Assembly: GCA_009995595.1 (NCBI GenBank)
Contig: JAACPE010000006.1
Location: 1-64,000 of the forward strand
Length of the DNA: 64,000 nt
DNA from: Alphaproteobacteria bacterium
Lineage (GTDB): Bacteria; Pseudomonadota; Alphaproteobacteria; Micavibrionales; Micavibrionaceae
Reading direction: 5' to 3'
Shown here: positions 47,750 to 57,574 of the stretch, piece after piece
Layout of the letters: each line of letters begins with the position of its first letter
Position numbering within the stretch: the stretch's first letter is position 1
Made by a program: the position numbers and the translations under genes
Notes under the pieces: generated by a model
What the model was told of the DNA's origin: nothing
Seen by the model: only the letters and a program-made list of their open reading frames with translations
Database searches by the model: none

Positions 47750-48292
47750 TTATCCTTTTAGGGCGGCGCGTAGTTTTTTCAACGCCTCTTTTTCATTTGT
47801 ACTCATATTTTCCGGCGTTGCCGCCAATTTTGCTGGAAAGAGCGCCTCTTTAATGCCCTTCATCACATTATTGAAATGCATTTCCTGATCGGGGTCTTCA
47901 TCTTCCCCAAAGGCCTGCGCCACGACAAGCCCCATATACCATAAGACCTGCTTATAATTTTTCAGCTCTTTTTTAGACAAATGCTTCAAAATAATATCTT
48001 TGGCTTTTTGAATATCACCCAGAACATGCGGCTCTTTTGCTTTTACCTGCCACGACGTCCAGTGAATGCGTCCTTTATCAACTTTTGTCATGACTTCGCC
48101 CGCGAATGAGCCTCTGAGATGTTGGCGTGCAATGCGGCGGATTGCTTTATCCATCGCGGCGGCTTCCCATTTATCATCGCGCTTGGTTTTGTCCAAATCT
48201 TCAACATGCGAAATCCAATATCCCGCGCGATAGGCAAGAGAAACGATTAAATCGGTTTCTTCGGGTGTAAATTTTTTAAAATGCGACATCAA
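47750..48292 (-). CDS. Hypothetical protein upstream of sucA, 180 residues
   Basis: No family recognised. Soluble and helical, no signal peptide. Conserved-looking segments are EETDLIVSLAYRAGYWISHVED (split motif near the N-terminus) and WEAAAMDKAIRRIARQHLRG. A basic C-terminus (EALKKLRAALKG) ends it. It lies 21 bp before sucA and is probably cotranscribed with it. A role in controlling the oxoglutarate dehydrogenase complex would be inference from position only. Confidence 0.72.
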   Translation of the reverse strand: MMSHFKKFTPEETDLIVSLAYRAGYWISHVEDLDKTKRDDKWEAAAMDKAIRRIARQHLRGSFAGEVMTKVDKGRIHWTSWQVKAKEPHVLGDIQKAKDIILKHLSKKELKNYKQVLWYMGLVVAQAFGEDEDPDQEMHFNNVMKGIKEALFPAKLAATPENMSTNEKEALKKLRAALKG

Positions 48293-48394
48293 TCCCTCTT
48301 ACATGGTAATAAGCGCATTATTTATGCCACGCCTTCCCTCAAAATTGAAGAGACAATACTCTGAAATCAAAGAATAAATACAAAATAAAAATTA

Positions 48395-48423
48395 GGGGAC
48401 AGGATAAAATTAATCCTGCCCCC
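48395..48423 (-). terminator. Terminator of the small minus-strand transcript
   Basis: GGGGACAGGAT and ATCCTGCCCC form an almost perfect stem (one mismatch and a 7-base loop), and the minus strand continues with TAATTTTTATTTT, a U-rich tail. It lies about 43 bp after the stop of the 39-residue gene. A palindromic repeat was the alternative reading. Confidence 0.6.
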
Positions 48424-48465
48424 TATAGGGACGAAGGGTGGGGTTTGGAAAGGCTTATATGGGGT

Positions 48466-48585
48466 TCAAAAACCGATAAGGTTTCCTGCCAAATCGGTCA
48501 TACCATGGAACGGATTAAAGTCAGCCACTTGCGCCAGAGCAATCAGCCATATTGTCGTACCAGTCAAATATATTTTCGTTGTCAT
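48466..48585 (-). CDS. Small hydrophobic protein, 39 residues
   Basis: A minus-strand reading frame starts with ATG at 48585, preceded by AGGGAG at 7 bases, and ends with TGA at 48466. The protein has one hydrophobic segment (IYLTGTTIWLIALAQVADF), which may be a membrane helix, and a polar C-terminus (NPFHGMTDLAGNLIGF). A terminator follows. The 523-bp gap 48293-48815 would otherwise be empty. A possible plus-strand frame across the same region has no ribosome site. No homologue recognised. Confidence 0.5.
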   Translation of the reverse strand: MTTKIYLTGTTIWLIALAQVADFNPFHGMTDLAGNLIGF

Positions 48586-48736
48586 GTTTATACTCCCTAT
48601 GATGATTTATATGTATTATGGAATTGCATAAAGCATGCCATATCTCATAATCATTATATTTCAATGACTTAGAAATAAATAATGAATGAAATAGAGGAAA
48701 AAATATTCTATTTACGCCATAACCATCAAAAATAAC

Positions 48737-48795
48737 GGCAATATTTTCCGTAAAAATATTGCCTATTGCTAAAATAATCTATATGACAATAGGCA
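48737..48795. promoter_or_regulatory. Palindromic operators upstream of marR-type gene
   Basis: Two inverted repeats lie in the 80 bp before the regulator ATG. The first is GGCAATATTTT-CCGTA-AAAATATTGCC (48737-48763), a perfect 11-bp arm palindrome. The second pairs TGCCTATTG (48760-48768) with CAATAGGCA (48787-48795) across 18 bases and shares TGCC with the first. MarR proteins usually bind such palindromes in their own promoter, so autoregulation is likely. Confidence 0.65.
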
Positions 48796-48815
48796 TAAAA
48801 TAGAATAGCGAAAAA

Positions 48816-49274
48816 ATGGTCATTGAAACAAACGCAACTCTAAATGAAGACTTTTTGAGAGCCGCGCGCGCCTTTCAAAGTGCCTTAGCGCGTGTCCAAG
48901 AGCAAATTCGTCAAGAACATTTTACCTTTAAACCTGGCGATACCAATGCCCATAGTTTAAACGTCTCACAATTAGACGTTCTGCACGCAATCCTTGTATC
49001 CCTCGGTAAAAAAAAGCAAAATGAGGTTGCGGCAGATATAGGCTTAAATAAGGGGGCTTTTTCGCGACTTGCAGAAAAATTATCAGAATCTGGCTATGTC
49101 ACTATAACATTAGATTCAAACGCTGATAAGCAAACAAAGTTTATTGAGCTGACTGAAAAAGGCCTAGAGGTCGCAAGACTCTATAAAACAGAGCTTGATG
49201 AAGCCCTCAAATCTTTATCGCGGTCGCCGGAGGCCATCACCCTTGCACAGATTATCAACAAAGTAACCCCTTAA
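48816..49274 (+). CDS. MarR family transcriptional regulator
   Basis: 152 residues with the winged helix of MarR proteins: NVSQLDVLHAILVSLGKKKQNEVAADIGLNKG, split here as the helix-turn-helix, then the wing with the basic-acidic pair (DSNADKQTKFIELTEKGLEVARLY). No ligand can be predicted. The promoter region has strong palindromes. It is on the opposite strand to sucA/sucD, between the two halves of the suc block, and may control a flanking gene such as the 39-residue gene upstream. Confidence 0.87.
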   Translation: MVIETNATLNEDFLRAARAFQSALARVQEQIRQEHFTFKPGDTNAHSLNVSQLDVLHAILVSLGKKKQNEVAADIGLNKGAFSRLAEKLSESGYVTITLDSNADKQTKFIELTEKGLEVARLYKTELDEALKSLSRSPEAITLAQIINKVTP

Positions 49275-49276
49275 AC

Positions 49277-49774
49277 CTAACGCCGCATTTCCTGCGCGCG
49301 CATCGGCATACGGTCAATCATGCCAAATAGATCTGCATCATCTATAAGACGCGCCCAAGTTTTTTTGACACCTTGATCTTTACCAATCAACGTTACAGAA
49401 AATCTTGAAGGATCTATTTCCTTCAGATACCCCGCATAAAGCGATAAACGTTCATCTTCAAATGCAGGATCTGTTAAATTTCTAACAACGCTTAGACTGC
49501 TCACCTCTTCTTGGGTTTTGGTACCATCATTCAATAAAACCAGCATATCACGTTCATGTAGTCCATGCTGGTAACGCGATAAAATTTGGATTTGCTGCGC
49601 GGGCAACTCCCCTTGTCCGCTAATAATCAAAACACGAGGGTTTTCATCAATAGGCCGCACAGGTGTCTGTTCATCAGGCGTATCGGACATGGCAATAACG
49701 GGCGTCTTCGTACTACAAAAAAAAGCCAACGCCATTATCAATAAAACAGCATTGGCTTTTATGATTTTTTTCAT
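49277..49774 (-). CDS. DUF4174 secreted protein
   Basis: 165 residues with a Sec signal peptide of about 29 residues (NAVLLIMALAFFCS, cleaved after VIA). The mature protein has the DUF4174 pattern: PRVLIISGQGELPAQQ near the start, RFSVTLIGKDQGVKKTW and an end IDRMPMRAQEMR, which is the conserved C-terminal MPMR-x-x-EM. Function unknown. It starts 8 bp after sucD and is probably transcribed with it. No terminator separates it from the convergent marR. Confidence 0.82.
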   Translation of the reverse strand: MKKIIKANAVLLIMALAFFCSTKTPVIAMSDTPDEQTPVRPIDENPRVLIISGQGELPAQQIQILSRYQHGLHERDMLVLLNDGTKTQEEVSSLSVVRNLTDPAFEDERLSLYAGYLKEIDPSRFSVTLIGKDQGVKKTWARLIDDADLFGMIDRMPMRAQEMRR

Positions 49775-49782
49775 GATGAGCG

Positions 49783-50658
49783 CTAAGCCGCCATCGCCTC
49801 TTGCATCGCCTTACCAAGGCCAGCTGGACTTTGCGATACAACAAAACCAGCAGCGCGCATTGCATCCATTTTGGCTTCGGCAGTATCATCGCCGCCAGAA
49901 ATAATCGCACCCGCATGACCCATGCGTTTTCCAGGAGGAGCGGTTGCCCCTGCAATAAATCCTGCGATCGGTTTCTTATTTTTTAGTCTTTTATAAAACT
50001 CAGCTGCTTCAATCTCTGCCGTCCCGCCGATTTCACCAATCATCAAGATACCTGCTGTTTCTTCATCATCCATGAACATTTCGATACAATCAATAAAGTT
50101 TGTACCATTCACAGGATCGCCGCCAATACCAATACAAGTTGATTGGCCTAAACCAACTGCGCCTGTTTGTGCAACGGCTTCGTATGTCAATGTACCTGAA
50201 CGTGAAACAATACCGATCTTACCGCGCTTATGGATATGACCCGGCATAATACCAATCTTACATTCATCCGGCGTAATAACACCCGGGCAATTTGGCCCAA
50301 TAAGGCGCGTACTAGATCCTGTCAGCGCACGTTTCACTCTCACCATATCCAAAACAGGAATGCCTTCTGTAATACAAACAACCAACTCAATTTTTGCATC
50401 AATCGCCTCAAGAATTGAATCCGCGGCAAATGGCGGCGGCACATAAATAACAGACGCATTACATCCCGTAACGTGCTTTGCTTCATGAACAGTATTAAAA
50501 ACAGGTAAGCTAAGATGATCATTGCCACCCTTACCCGGCGTCACGCCGCCAACCATGTTTGTGCCATAAGCTATGGCTTGCTCACTATGAAATGTTCCTT
50601 GTGAGCCCGTAAAGCCCTGACAGATCAATTTTGTTTCTTTGTTAACGAGTACAGACAT
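49783..50658 (-). CDS. sucD: Succinyl-CoA synthetase, alpha subunit
   Basis: 291-residue alpha subunit; with SucC it makes ATP or GTP from succinyl-CoA. CoA-binding N-domain starts with [20 protein letters not shown]. The phosphohistidine is H248 in [10 protein letters not shown]. Length matches E. coli SucD (289). In most Alphaproteobacteria sucD directly follows sucC; here four other genes lie between them. Confidence 0.97.
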   Translation of the reverse strand: MSVLVNKETKLICQGFTGSQGTFHSEQAIAYGTNMVGGVTPGKGGNDHLSLPVFNTVHEAKHVTGCNASVIYVPPPFAADSILEAIDAKIELVVCITEGIPVLDMVRVKRALTGSSTRLIGPNCPGVITPDECKIGIMPGHIHKRGKIGIVSRSGTLTYEAVAQTGAVGLGQSTCIGIGGDPVNGTNFIDCIEMFMDDEETAGILMIGEIGGTAEIEAAEFYKRLKNKKPIAGFIAGATAPPGKRMGHAGAIISGGDDTAEAKMDAMRAAGFVVSQSPAGLGKAMQEAMAA

Positions 50659-50708
50659 TAAAATTCCTCTTATACGTTATATGTTAAAATTTTAGTTTAA
50701 ATTCTGGA

Positions 50709-51419
50709 TTAAAAAGTAACCACAACAGGCATCATTCTGGCTGAATCCACCCAAGTTGCAATCTGCTCAGCCGGCGGTGACACAGGGGCAATAAGCTGCG
50801 CGCCCGCATTGTTTAGGTCATACAATTTTGCCGCCAATGCATCGACATCACACTCACCAAGGTCATGCACACATCTGATATCGCCCGCAACAAGAAGCTC
50901 GGCAAATTGATGATTTATCCCCTCAACACGCAATAAATCCGCCATTGCTGCCCATTTATGCAAGGAAGGTTCTAATATTTCCAACTGCTTTGCAGCCTGT
51001 TCACGCAGATCTGGCTTATTGAGTTTACGCAGATAATCACCAACACTGGCAACCCCATATCCGCGGAGTAAATCCCCCGTTTGCGGCCCAATACCTTCTA
51101 ACGTTTCAATGCTGTACCCTTGTCCATCAAGATCAATCGACGTACCAAGATTAACCGTATTAAAACTTGGCCCCTCTTGTTTAATAGCAGGAGAAGACAT
51201 TTCGGATACATCAGACAAATCATCCATATCAAAATCTATATCACCCTCAAGAACAGGAGCGCTGGCTAAAGGAGCGTCGGCAGATTTTGATGACTTGCTA
51301 TCACAGGATTTCTTTTTGCATCGCCCGCCGCCCATTTTACCAATCATAAAACCAATCACTGCCCCCAATAAAAAGGCAACAACCAAACAAACAAGCATTT
51401 GCAAAATAAGATATGTCAT
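50709..51419 (-). CDS. Membrane-anchored helix-hairpin-helix (DUF4332-like) protein
   Basis: 236 residues. One N-terminal membrane helix (residues 4-28) is followed by a basic cysteine-containing patch (GGGRCKKKSCDSK) and an acidic linker. The C-terminal half has helix-hairpin-helix-like repeats: IETLEGIGPQTGDLLRGYG, then DLLRVEGINHQFAELLVAG. Such repeats occur in DUF4332 proteins and DNA- or protein-binding modules. It lies 26 bp after the OmpA-like gene. Confidence 0.72.
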   Translation of the reverse strand: MTYLILQMLVCLVVAFLLGAVIGFMIGKMGGGRCKKKSCDSKSSKSADAPLASAPVLEGDIDFDMDDLSDVSEMSSPAIKQEGPSFNTVNLGTSIDLDGQGYSIETLEGIGPQTGDLLRGYGVASVGDYLRKLNKPDLREQAAKQLEILEPSLHKWAAMADLLRVEGINHQFAELLVAGDIRCVHDLGECDVDALAAKLYDLNNAGAQLIAPVSPPAEQIATWVDSARMMPVVVTF

Positions 51420-51445
51420 ATTTTTTCCTTTAAACTTTCGTGCGC

Positions 51446-52438
51446 TTACTGCGCGTCACTTTCTTGTTGCGTTGCGGTTTCATCATTTTCTGATTTAAGG
51501 GCAACAACTTTAAACTCAATTCGTCTGTTTTGCGCACGGCCTTCATCCGTATCATTCGTCGCAATAGGCTGATCCGCCCCATGGCCAAAAACACGCACTT
51601 CATGAACAACGCCGCTTTTTAATAAATGCATACCCACTGCTTTTGCACGTGCATGGCTTAATTTACGATTCAAATCTTTATCGCCAACATTATCCGTATG
51701 CCCATGAATTTGTAATGACACGCCTTTACAATCATCAATCACCGTCACAATGTTTTGCAAGAGATCATAGCTTTCACCCTTGATGACAGTTTCCCCTGCT
51801 TCAAAATGAACTTGGCGACCTGCAACAACCTCAGAGACACGCTCATTGCACAGGCTCGCTTGCGATACTTTTGCGATTAAATCCTGAACAGCGTTTTGGG
51901 TTTGCGCCTGTTCTGGCTGCGCCATCATTTCAGGGGTCGCAGGTGCTTGAGAAACGCCATCAACAACTTTACTGGGCGCATTCACAGAAAGCTCTAAGGA
52001 AGGCATCTCGGAAAAACCCTCGATATCAAGATCTGTCGGCATATTTGGTACTTCAATATCAACATTTGGATCATCTAAAGTGACATCAACTGCCGTGTCT
52101 TTCATCTCTTGAGCCGGAATATCATCACCCACATCAAAAACCATATCTTGCTCTGTCTTTTTCACTTGCAAGTTGTTCATCACAACGCGCACCCCATCAA
52201 GAGCAGCAATACGGTCTTCAGTCAGCTGCTTTTCTGTCTCGGATGAAACAAACCCATCAAGCACAACATCGCGCCCATCGGCAAAGGCCGCCACGCTTTG
52301 AGACAGGCCATTATCAAGCAAACTGCCTTGCGCCTTTTCCAAAATATCACTTTGAATTTTCGGCGCAAAGCTTGTGATACAATAATAAAAAAACAAGGCC
52401 GCAAGAATAATCCCAAGGAATCCAATAAGTTTTTTCAT
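51446..52438 (-). CDS. OmpA-family protein with BON-like domain
   Basis: 330 residues. A membrane anchor or signal at residues 5-22 is followed by a BON-like domain (about 35-95: SVAAFADGRDVVLDGFVSSETEKQ, split), an acidic linker, and a C-terminal OmpA peptidoglycan-binding domain (about 210-315). The OmpA core includes IHGHTDNVGD and GRAQNRRIEF. The domain likely ties the envelope to peptidoglycan. It is inside the sucC-sucD interval. Confidence 0.85.
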   Translation of the reverse strand: MKKLIGFLGIILAALFFYYCITSFAPKIQSDILEKAQGSLLDNGLSQSVAAFADGRDVVLDGFVSSETEKQLTEDRIAALDGVRVVMNNLQVKKTEQDMVFDVGDDIPAQEMKDTAVDVTLDDPNVDIEVPNMPTDLDIEGFSEMPSLELSVNAPSKVVDGVSQAPATPEMMAQPEQAQTQNAVQDLIAKVSQASLCNERVSEVVAGRQVHFEAGETVIKGESYDLLQNIVTVIDDCKGVSLQIHGHTDNVGDKDLNRKLSHARAKAVGMHLLKSGVVHEVRVFGHGADQPIATNDTDEGRAQNRRIEFKVVALKSENDETATQQESDAQ

Positions 52439-52484
52439 TATTTTAATACGCCCTATGTGCTACAAAATATTTATAATCAAAGCC

Positions 52485-52793
52485 TTAACTCGATTTGTTA
52501 ATTTCTTTAACTCTGTCAGTTAAATTGGATATTACGAGAGCGCTCATTAGAAAAACACCATAAGTTAGAGCAATCTTCCAAATTAACTCTTCATCAATTG
52601 TATTTGGAAACCAAATTTCTGTTAAAATAATAAAACTTATTATGACAGTCGCTATGATTAAGGAATAGATAGCCCAAACAGGTATTCGAACTAAATTTTT
52701 AAAACTTATATCTGAAACGATTGATCTACTCTTAATATGTTCATCTGAATTAGAATCAAAAACATAATGTCCCGCTTCTTTATTATTATCCAT
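52485..52793 (-). CDS. Small membrane protein, 102 residues
   Basis: No family recognised. Two membrane helices (about residues 37-58 and 68-91) follow a polar N-terminus (MDNNKEAGHYVFDSNSDEH). Base composition is distinctly AT-rich compared with sucC. It lies 29 bp from the following 91-residue gene on the same strand, and both are probably one unit. Confidence 0.6.
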   Translation of the reverse strand: MDNNKEAGHYVFDSNSDEHIKSRSIVSDISFKNLVRIPVWAIYSLIIATVIISFIILTEIWFPNTIDEELIWKIALTYGVFLMSALVISNLTDRVKEINKSS

Positions 52794-52822
52794 AGCAATT
52801 TCCTCTCTTATGATTTGTTGTT

Positions 52823-53098
52823 TTATGGCGCCATTTTTTTACGTGTTGTAAAATAAATGAGTATCGCAGCAATTGCCGTTGTAGAAACAATGAATAAAAC
52901 GATACTTGATGAATTTTTTAGTCCCTCCTCAGTGTAAGTATAAATTATAAATCCAAATACGATACTTACTAAACCAATAAAACTAGAGTGAACTATATTT
53001 ATCCTTAAGCCATTTAACCTAGATGCAAAAAATCCTACAAGCCAACAAACCAGAAAAACAAAAATCAATCCAATTATTTTAAATATGTCAAAAGGCAT
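52823..53098 (-). CDS. Small membrane protein, 91 residues
   Basis: No family recognised. Three membrane helices (about residues 5-27, 36-54 and 63-83) with short loops and a basic C-terminus (FTTRKKMAP). AT-rich like its partner gene. It begins 20 bp after sucC. Together with the 102-residue gene it looks like a recent arrival in the suc operon. Confidence 0.6.
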   Translation of the reverse strand: MPFDIFKIIGLIFVFLVCWLVGFFASRLNGLRINIVHSSFIGLVSIVFGFIIYTYTEEGLKNSSSIVLFIVSTTAIAAILIYFTTRKKMAP

Positions 53099-53118
53099 AT
53101 ATATTTCTCTCCAACCCT

Positions 53119-54324
53119 TTAAGCCGCTTTACTCGCTGCTTTTGTTGCCGCAACAACTTTTTGCGCTGCATCATCAAGGTTATCAGCAGAGATAATCGGC
53201 AAACCAGATTTTGCCATCATCTCTTTTCCTTTTTCAACATTTGTTCCTTCAAGACGCACAACAAGCGGCACAGAAAGATTAACTTCTTTTGCCGCCGCGA
53301 TAACACCCTCCGCAATAACATCACACTTCATGATACCGCCAAAGATATTCACTAAAATACCCTTCACATTTTTATCTGAGAGAATAATTTTAAAGGCTGC
53401 TGTCACGCGCTCTGCTGTTGCGCCGCCGCCCACATCCAAAAAGTTTGCTGGCTCGCCGCCATAAAGCTTAATGATATCCATGGTCGACATAGCAAGACCC
53501 GCACCATTGACCATACAGCCAATATCACCGTCCATCGCAACATAAGAGAGCCCCCAATTGGTTGCTTCGCGCTCGTTTTCATTTTCTTCTGTTTCATCGC
53601 GCATGGCCGCCACTTCTTTTTGACGGTATAAAGCACTTTCATCAAAATTCATTTTTGCATCCAATGCCATGACCTCGTTCTTGTCGGTCACAATCATCGG
53701 ATTAATCTCAACAATCGCCGCGTCCAAATCAATGAATGCTTTATAAAGAGACATAAAGAAATTTACTGCTGATTTAAAAGCATCCCCTTCAAGCCCAAGC
53801 GCAAACGCTAGGTTACGCGCATGAAAACCTGACATACCTGTCGCAGGGTCAATATTAACATGAGAGATCTTCTCGGGTGTCTTTTCCGCCACTTCTTCAA
53901 TGTCCATCCCACCTTCTGTGGATACCATAAAAGTCACACGGCTTGTTGCGCGGTCAATAACAACGGAGCAGTAATATTCTTTATCAATATCAACACCATC
54001 TGTCACATAAAGACGGTTAACCTGTTTGCCCTCTGCGCCCGTTTGAATGGTCACAAGCGTATTGCCCATCATCGCCTCAGCGGCGGCTTTTACCTCGTCA
54101 ATAGTTTTACAAAGACGCACCCCACCCTTGCCTTTAGGGTCATTGGTGAAATGCCCAGCGCCACGTCCACCAGCATGAATCTGTGATTTGACAACATAAA
54201 GCGGCCCAGGAAGCTCTTTTGCCGCCTTAACAGCCTCTTCCACGCTCATCGCGGCGATTCCCTTAGGAACAGCAACATTGTATTTCTCTAAAAGCTCTTT
54301 CGCTTGGTATTCATGGATATTCAT
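53119..54324 (-). CDS. sucC: Succinyl-CoA synthetase, beta subunit
   Basis: 401-residue ATP-grasp subunit. The N-terminus [17 protein letters not shown] is universal in SucC. CoA ligase motif GGRGAGHF (residue about 53), VEINPMIVT and the C-terminal [12 protein letters not shown] are present. The AMP- versus GTP-specificity cannot be read by eye. It faces a divergent unrelated gene across 201 bp, so it likely has its own promoter. Confidence 0.97.
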   Translation of the reverse strand: MNIHEYQAKELLEKYNVAVPKGIAAMSVEEAVKAAKELPGPLYVVKSQIHAGGRGAGHFTNDPKGKGGVRLCKTIDEVKAAAEAMMGNTLVTIQTGAEGKQVNRLYVTDGVDIDKEYYCSVVIDRATSRVTFMVSTEGGMDIEEVAEKTPEKISHVNIDPATGMSGFHARNLAFALGLEGDAFKSAVNFFMSLYKAFIDLDAAIVEINPMIVTDKNEVMALDAKMNFDESALYRQKEVAAMRDETEENENEREATNWGLSYVAMDGDIGCMVNGAGLAMSTMDIIKLYGGEPANFLDVGGGATAERVTAAFKIILSDKNVKGILVNIFGGIMKCDVIAEGVIAAAKEVNLSVPLVVRLEGTNVEKGKEMMAKSGLPIISADNLDDAAQKVVAATKAASKAA

Positions 54325-54525
54325 ATCTATCTAAACCCTTGTTTATATTGTGTTTTATATGGCCGTTTCTTTAAAATAAGGCGCAAAATTTTTGCAAAAC
54401 CTCAATTACCCCTTTGATGTAGCATTTCCACTGTTCTTTTCAAACCCTATATTTACAGGCTCTCCACAGGTGTATTCTTTACATTTTTGCATTTATTAAC
54501 GATTTTATCGTAGAATGTAAGGGTA

Positions 54526-55638
54526 ATGAGAACAGATCCGACTCAAATTGATTTACCCCAAGCTTCAGCAGATGTTGAGGCGTTGCTAAGACGCGCAGGT
54601 TATCAGGGGCCAATTGAGGATATAGCAGATCTCGCCGCCACTGAAGAAAGATCATTAGAGCGTCAAGAGCTAGCAGGATTTAGTGATGCAAGAAATAACG
54701 AATTCACAAGAGGCAGACGTGAAAATGACGCTAGCGATCCTAATAGCGACACAGCAAAACAAAGACAAGCCTATCAGGTCGCAGGTCAAACGGCAGCAAT
54801 TACACAACAATTGGTGCAACTAACAACTAAGCTAACCCAACATATTAATTACTTAACAACAGAAATTGCAGGTTTAGAAGCCCGTGAACTAGACCTCGCC
54901 CGCCAAGAAGGTATCATAGGTGAGCAGATTGAGGTTGCTCAAGAAACTGCAAAAGCCGCCGAAACCGAAATAGACGAAACCCTTACAGAAATTGATGGTC
55001 ATTCTTCTGCTTTAGAGGCCGCTCTTGATAGCAGAGAAGCAGCAGAAACTGAGCTATGCTCAGCGCCAGAGGGCGGTGGCTTCAGAGATGCGGGCGTTGT
55101 CACAGAACGCTTCAACGATATAACGGATGCCGAAAGACAAGCGCGCATGGCTATCCAGCAAATAGACAGCGCGTCAGTTCGTATTTATGAACAAGAACAA
55201 ATCAGAGATCAGGCTCTAGGCGAAGCACAGGCGCTTAGAACAGAACAACAGCAAATTATCAATGAGCGCCTAGGTGTTCGCACACAAATAGCAGAACTTA
55301 CCGAAGAATTAGAGCTTACCGAAGCGCAACTTGCCGCTCTTGGCGATGATGCTGTTCTTGATGCTATCAGAAGCGGTGAAATGACGCCGCAACAGGCGAT
55401 TGATGGGGTCACAAGACCAACAGCATTAGACGGAAGCTCACTTGCAACTCCTGCGGCGGCTGATGCCGATGGCCATGGAGTTGTGAGCAGTGTAGAATTA
55501 AGATCTGGCTTTAATACATCTTCAGGCATAACACCTACCGCTCCTGCACCAGAATTCTCACATGCAGATGTTGTTATGCAACAAGCTCTAAGAGCCGCAG
55601 AAATGAATGCTCGCCATAACACCTTTGCTCCTGCTTAA
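54526..55638 (+). CDS. Long coiled-coil protein, 370 residues
   Basis: No family recognised. Residues about 75-285 are rich in Glu, Gln, Ala and Leu in heptad order (AITQQLVQLTTKLTQHI and IGEQIEVAQETAKAAET), a long coiled coil broken near residue 185. No signal peptide or membrane helix. The C-terminus is Ala/Pro-rich (TPTAPAPEF). It starts with ATG 54526 and stands between sucC and mdh on the opposite strand. Function not predictable. Confidence 0.65.
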   Translation: MRTDPTQIDLPQASADVEALLRRAGYQGPIEDIADLAATEERSLERQELAGFSDARNNEFTRGRRENDASDPNSDTAKQRQAYQVAGQTAAITQQLVQLTTKLTQHINYLTTEIAGLEARELDLARQEGIIGEQIEVAQETAKAAETEIDETLTEIDGHSSALEAALDSREAAETELCSAPEGGGFRDAGVVTERFNDITDAERQARMAIQQIDSASVRIYEQEQIRDQALGEAQALRTEQQQIINERLGVRTQIAELTEELELTEAQLAALGDDAVLDAIRSGEMTPQQAIDGVTRPTALDGSSLATPAAADADGHGVVSSVELRSGFNTSSGITPTAPAPEFSHADVVMQQALRAAEMNARHNTFAPA

Positions 55639-55710
55639 TAAAGTGCGAATATCCCCGTCTGTATAACGATTTAAATTGTAAAATTAACAAAATTTTAGTA
55701 TTATTGGGCT

Positions 55711-56457
55711 ATGCAAAACACAAATACAACTGCGACACAAAGCCCACTAGAGCGCCTAAAGGCCGCAATGGACGCTTCGCGTAGCTATTTCCGTGATCTT
55801 AAACACCATGCCTATGAATCTAAAGGGGACACGACCCTAGGGCGTATTCGCCGTTTTGTATCCAAGCCACGCGGTGAAGATGTGGCGCTTTTATCAGGAA
55901 GCTCTGCACTTTCTTCGCTTGCTATTTCGACTGTTTTTGAAAATTCTGCGTTCAATATTCGTGCGATTATGAACAGCATAACAACTTTTGTTGTTCCCGT
56001 GCCTGCAACTGCACCTCCGTCGCCAACAAATTTATCCAAGCCTTTCACAATGCAAGCCTCTGCTGAAGTTGTTGAAGCTTTAGCACAAGACGAAGTTGCT
56101 TTCGAAAAGCATCTTTCAAATGAATTTAATGCTGTCTTTGAAGCAAAACCAGATTTCATTGGCCCGCACCTTGAATTCCAAGCTATTCATGAAGGATTAC
56201 AAAAAACATACCAACTGAAGCAAAGCTTCGATGCCCATGGCGGTGTCAGCTATCTTCACTTGGCTGATAAAGTGGCTCATCTAACCGCTCAACCTGCTTT
56301 TGCTGCCAAAGCTGCAAACTCATCAGAGCCTGTTGCCGCCACACACAGTGTTGCTGTCTTCTATGCTGCGGCTCATAATATTACGACGCCAACAGCTCCA
56401 CAATTAGCAATACAGCCGCCATCATTAAGACCAGCGGCACCTGCTTTAGCGGCCTAA
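55711..56457 (+). CDS. Hypothetical protein with one hydrophobic segment, 248 residues
   Basis: No family recognised. The N-terminal 70 residues are basic. A moderately hydrophobic stretch around residues 65-100 (SLAISTVFENSAFNIRAIMN) may touch the membrane. The C-terminus is strongly Ala/Pro-rich (RPAAPALAA). It follows the coiled-coil gene by 72 bp on the same strand. A strong bidirectional terminator ends it before the convergent mdh. Confidence 0.62.
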   Translation: MQNTNTTATQSPLERLKAAMDASRSYFRDLKHHAYESKGDTTLGRIRRFVSKPRGEDVALLSGSSALSSLAISTVFENSAFNIRAIMNSITTFVVPVPATAPPSPTNLSKPFTMQASAEVVEALAQDEVAFEKHLSNEFNAVFEAKPDFIGPHLEFQAIHEGLQKTYQLKQSFDAHGGVSYLHLADKVAHLTAQPAFAAKAANSSEPVAATHSVAVFYAAAHNITTPTAPQLAIQPPSLRPAAPALAA

Positions 56458-56477
56458 CATAAATTATTCCTTCAATA

Positions 56478-56511
56478 CAAAAAAGCCGCTCTGACAAGAA
56501 CGGCTTTTTAT
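56478..56511. terminator. Bidirectional terminator between orphan gene and mdh
   Basis: AAAAAGCCG and CGGCTTTTT form a perfect stem extended by TCT/AGA across a short loop, with A-run before and T-run after. It serves the plus-strand orphan gene and the minus-strand mdh. Confidence 0.88.
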
Positions 56512-56531
56512 TATATTTCTCGTTAATAAAA

Positions 56532-57512
<981 letters not shown>

Positions 57513-57574
57513 TCATTATTTCAAACGCATTTTGGAACGAATAGTATCTAAGGGCAAGCTCTTAATTTGAAATA

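Noticed and set aside
48395-48423. Hairpin as the end of an insertion sequence or REP element
   Set aside because: Only one copy is seen and no transposase is near; the U-rich tail fits a terminator better.
48445-48672. A 75-codon plus-strand reading frame in the marR-sucA gap
   Set aside because: It lies antisense to the better-supported 39-residue gene, lacks a ribosome site and its residue use is unlike a protein.
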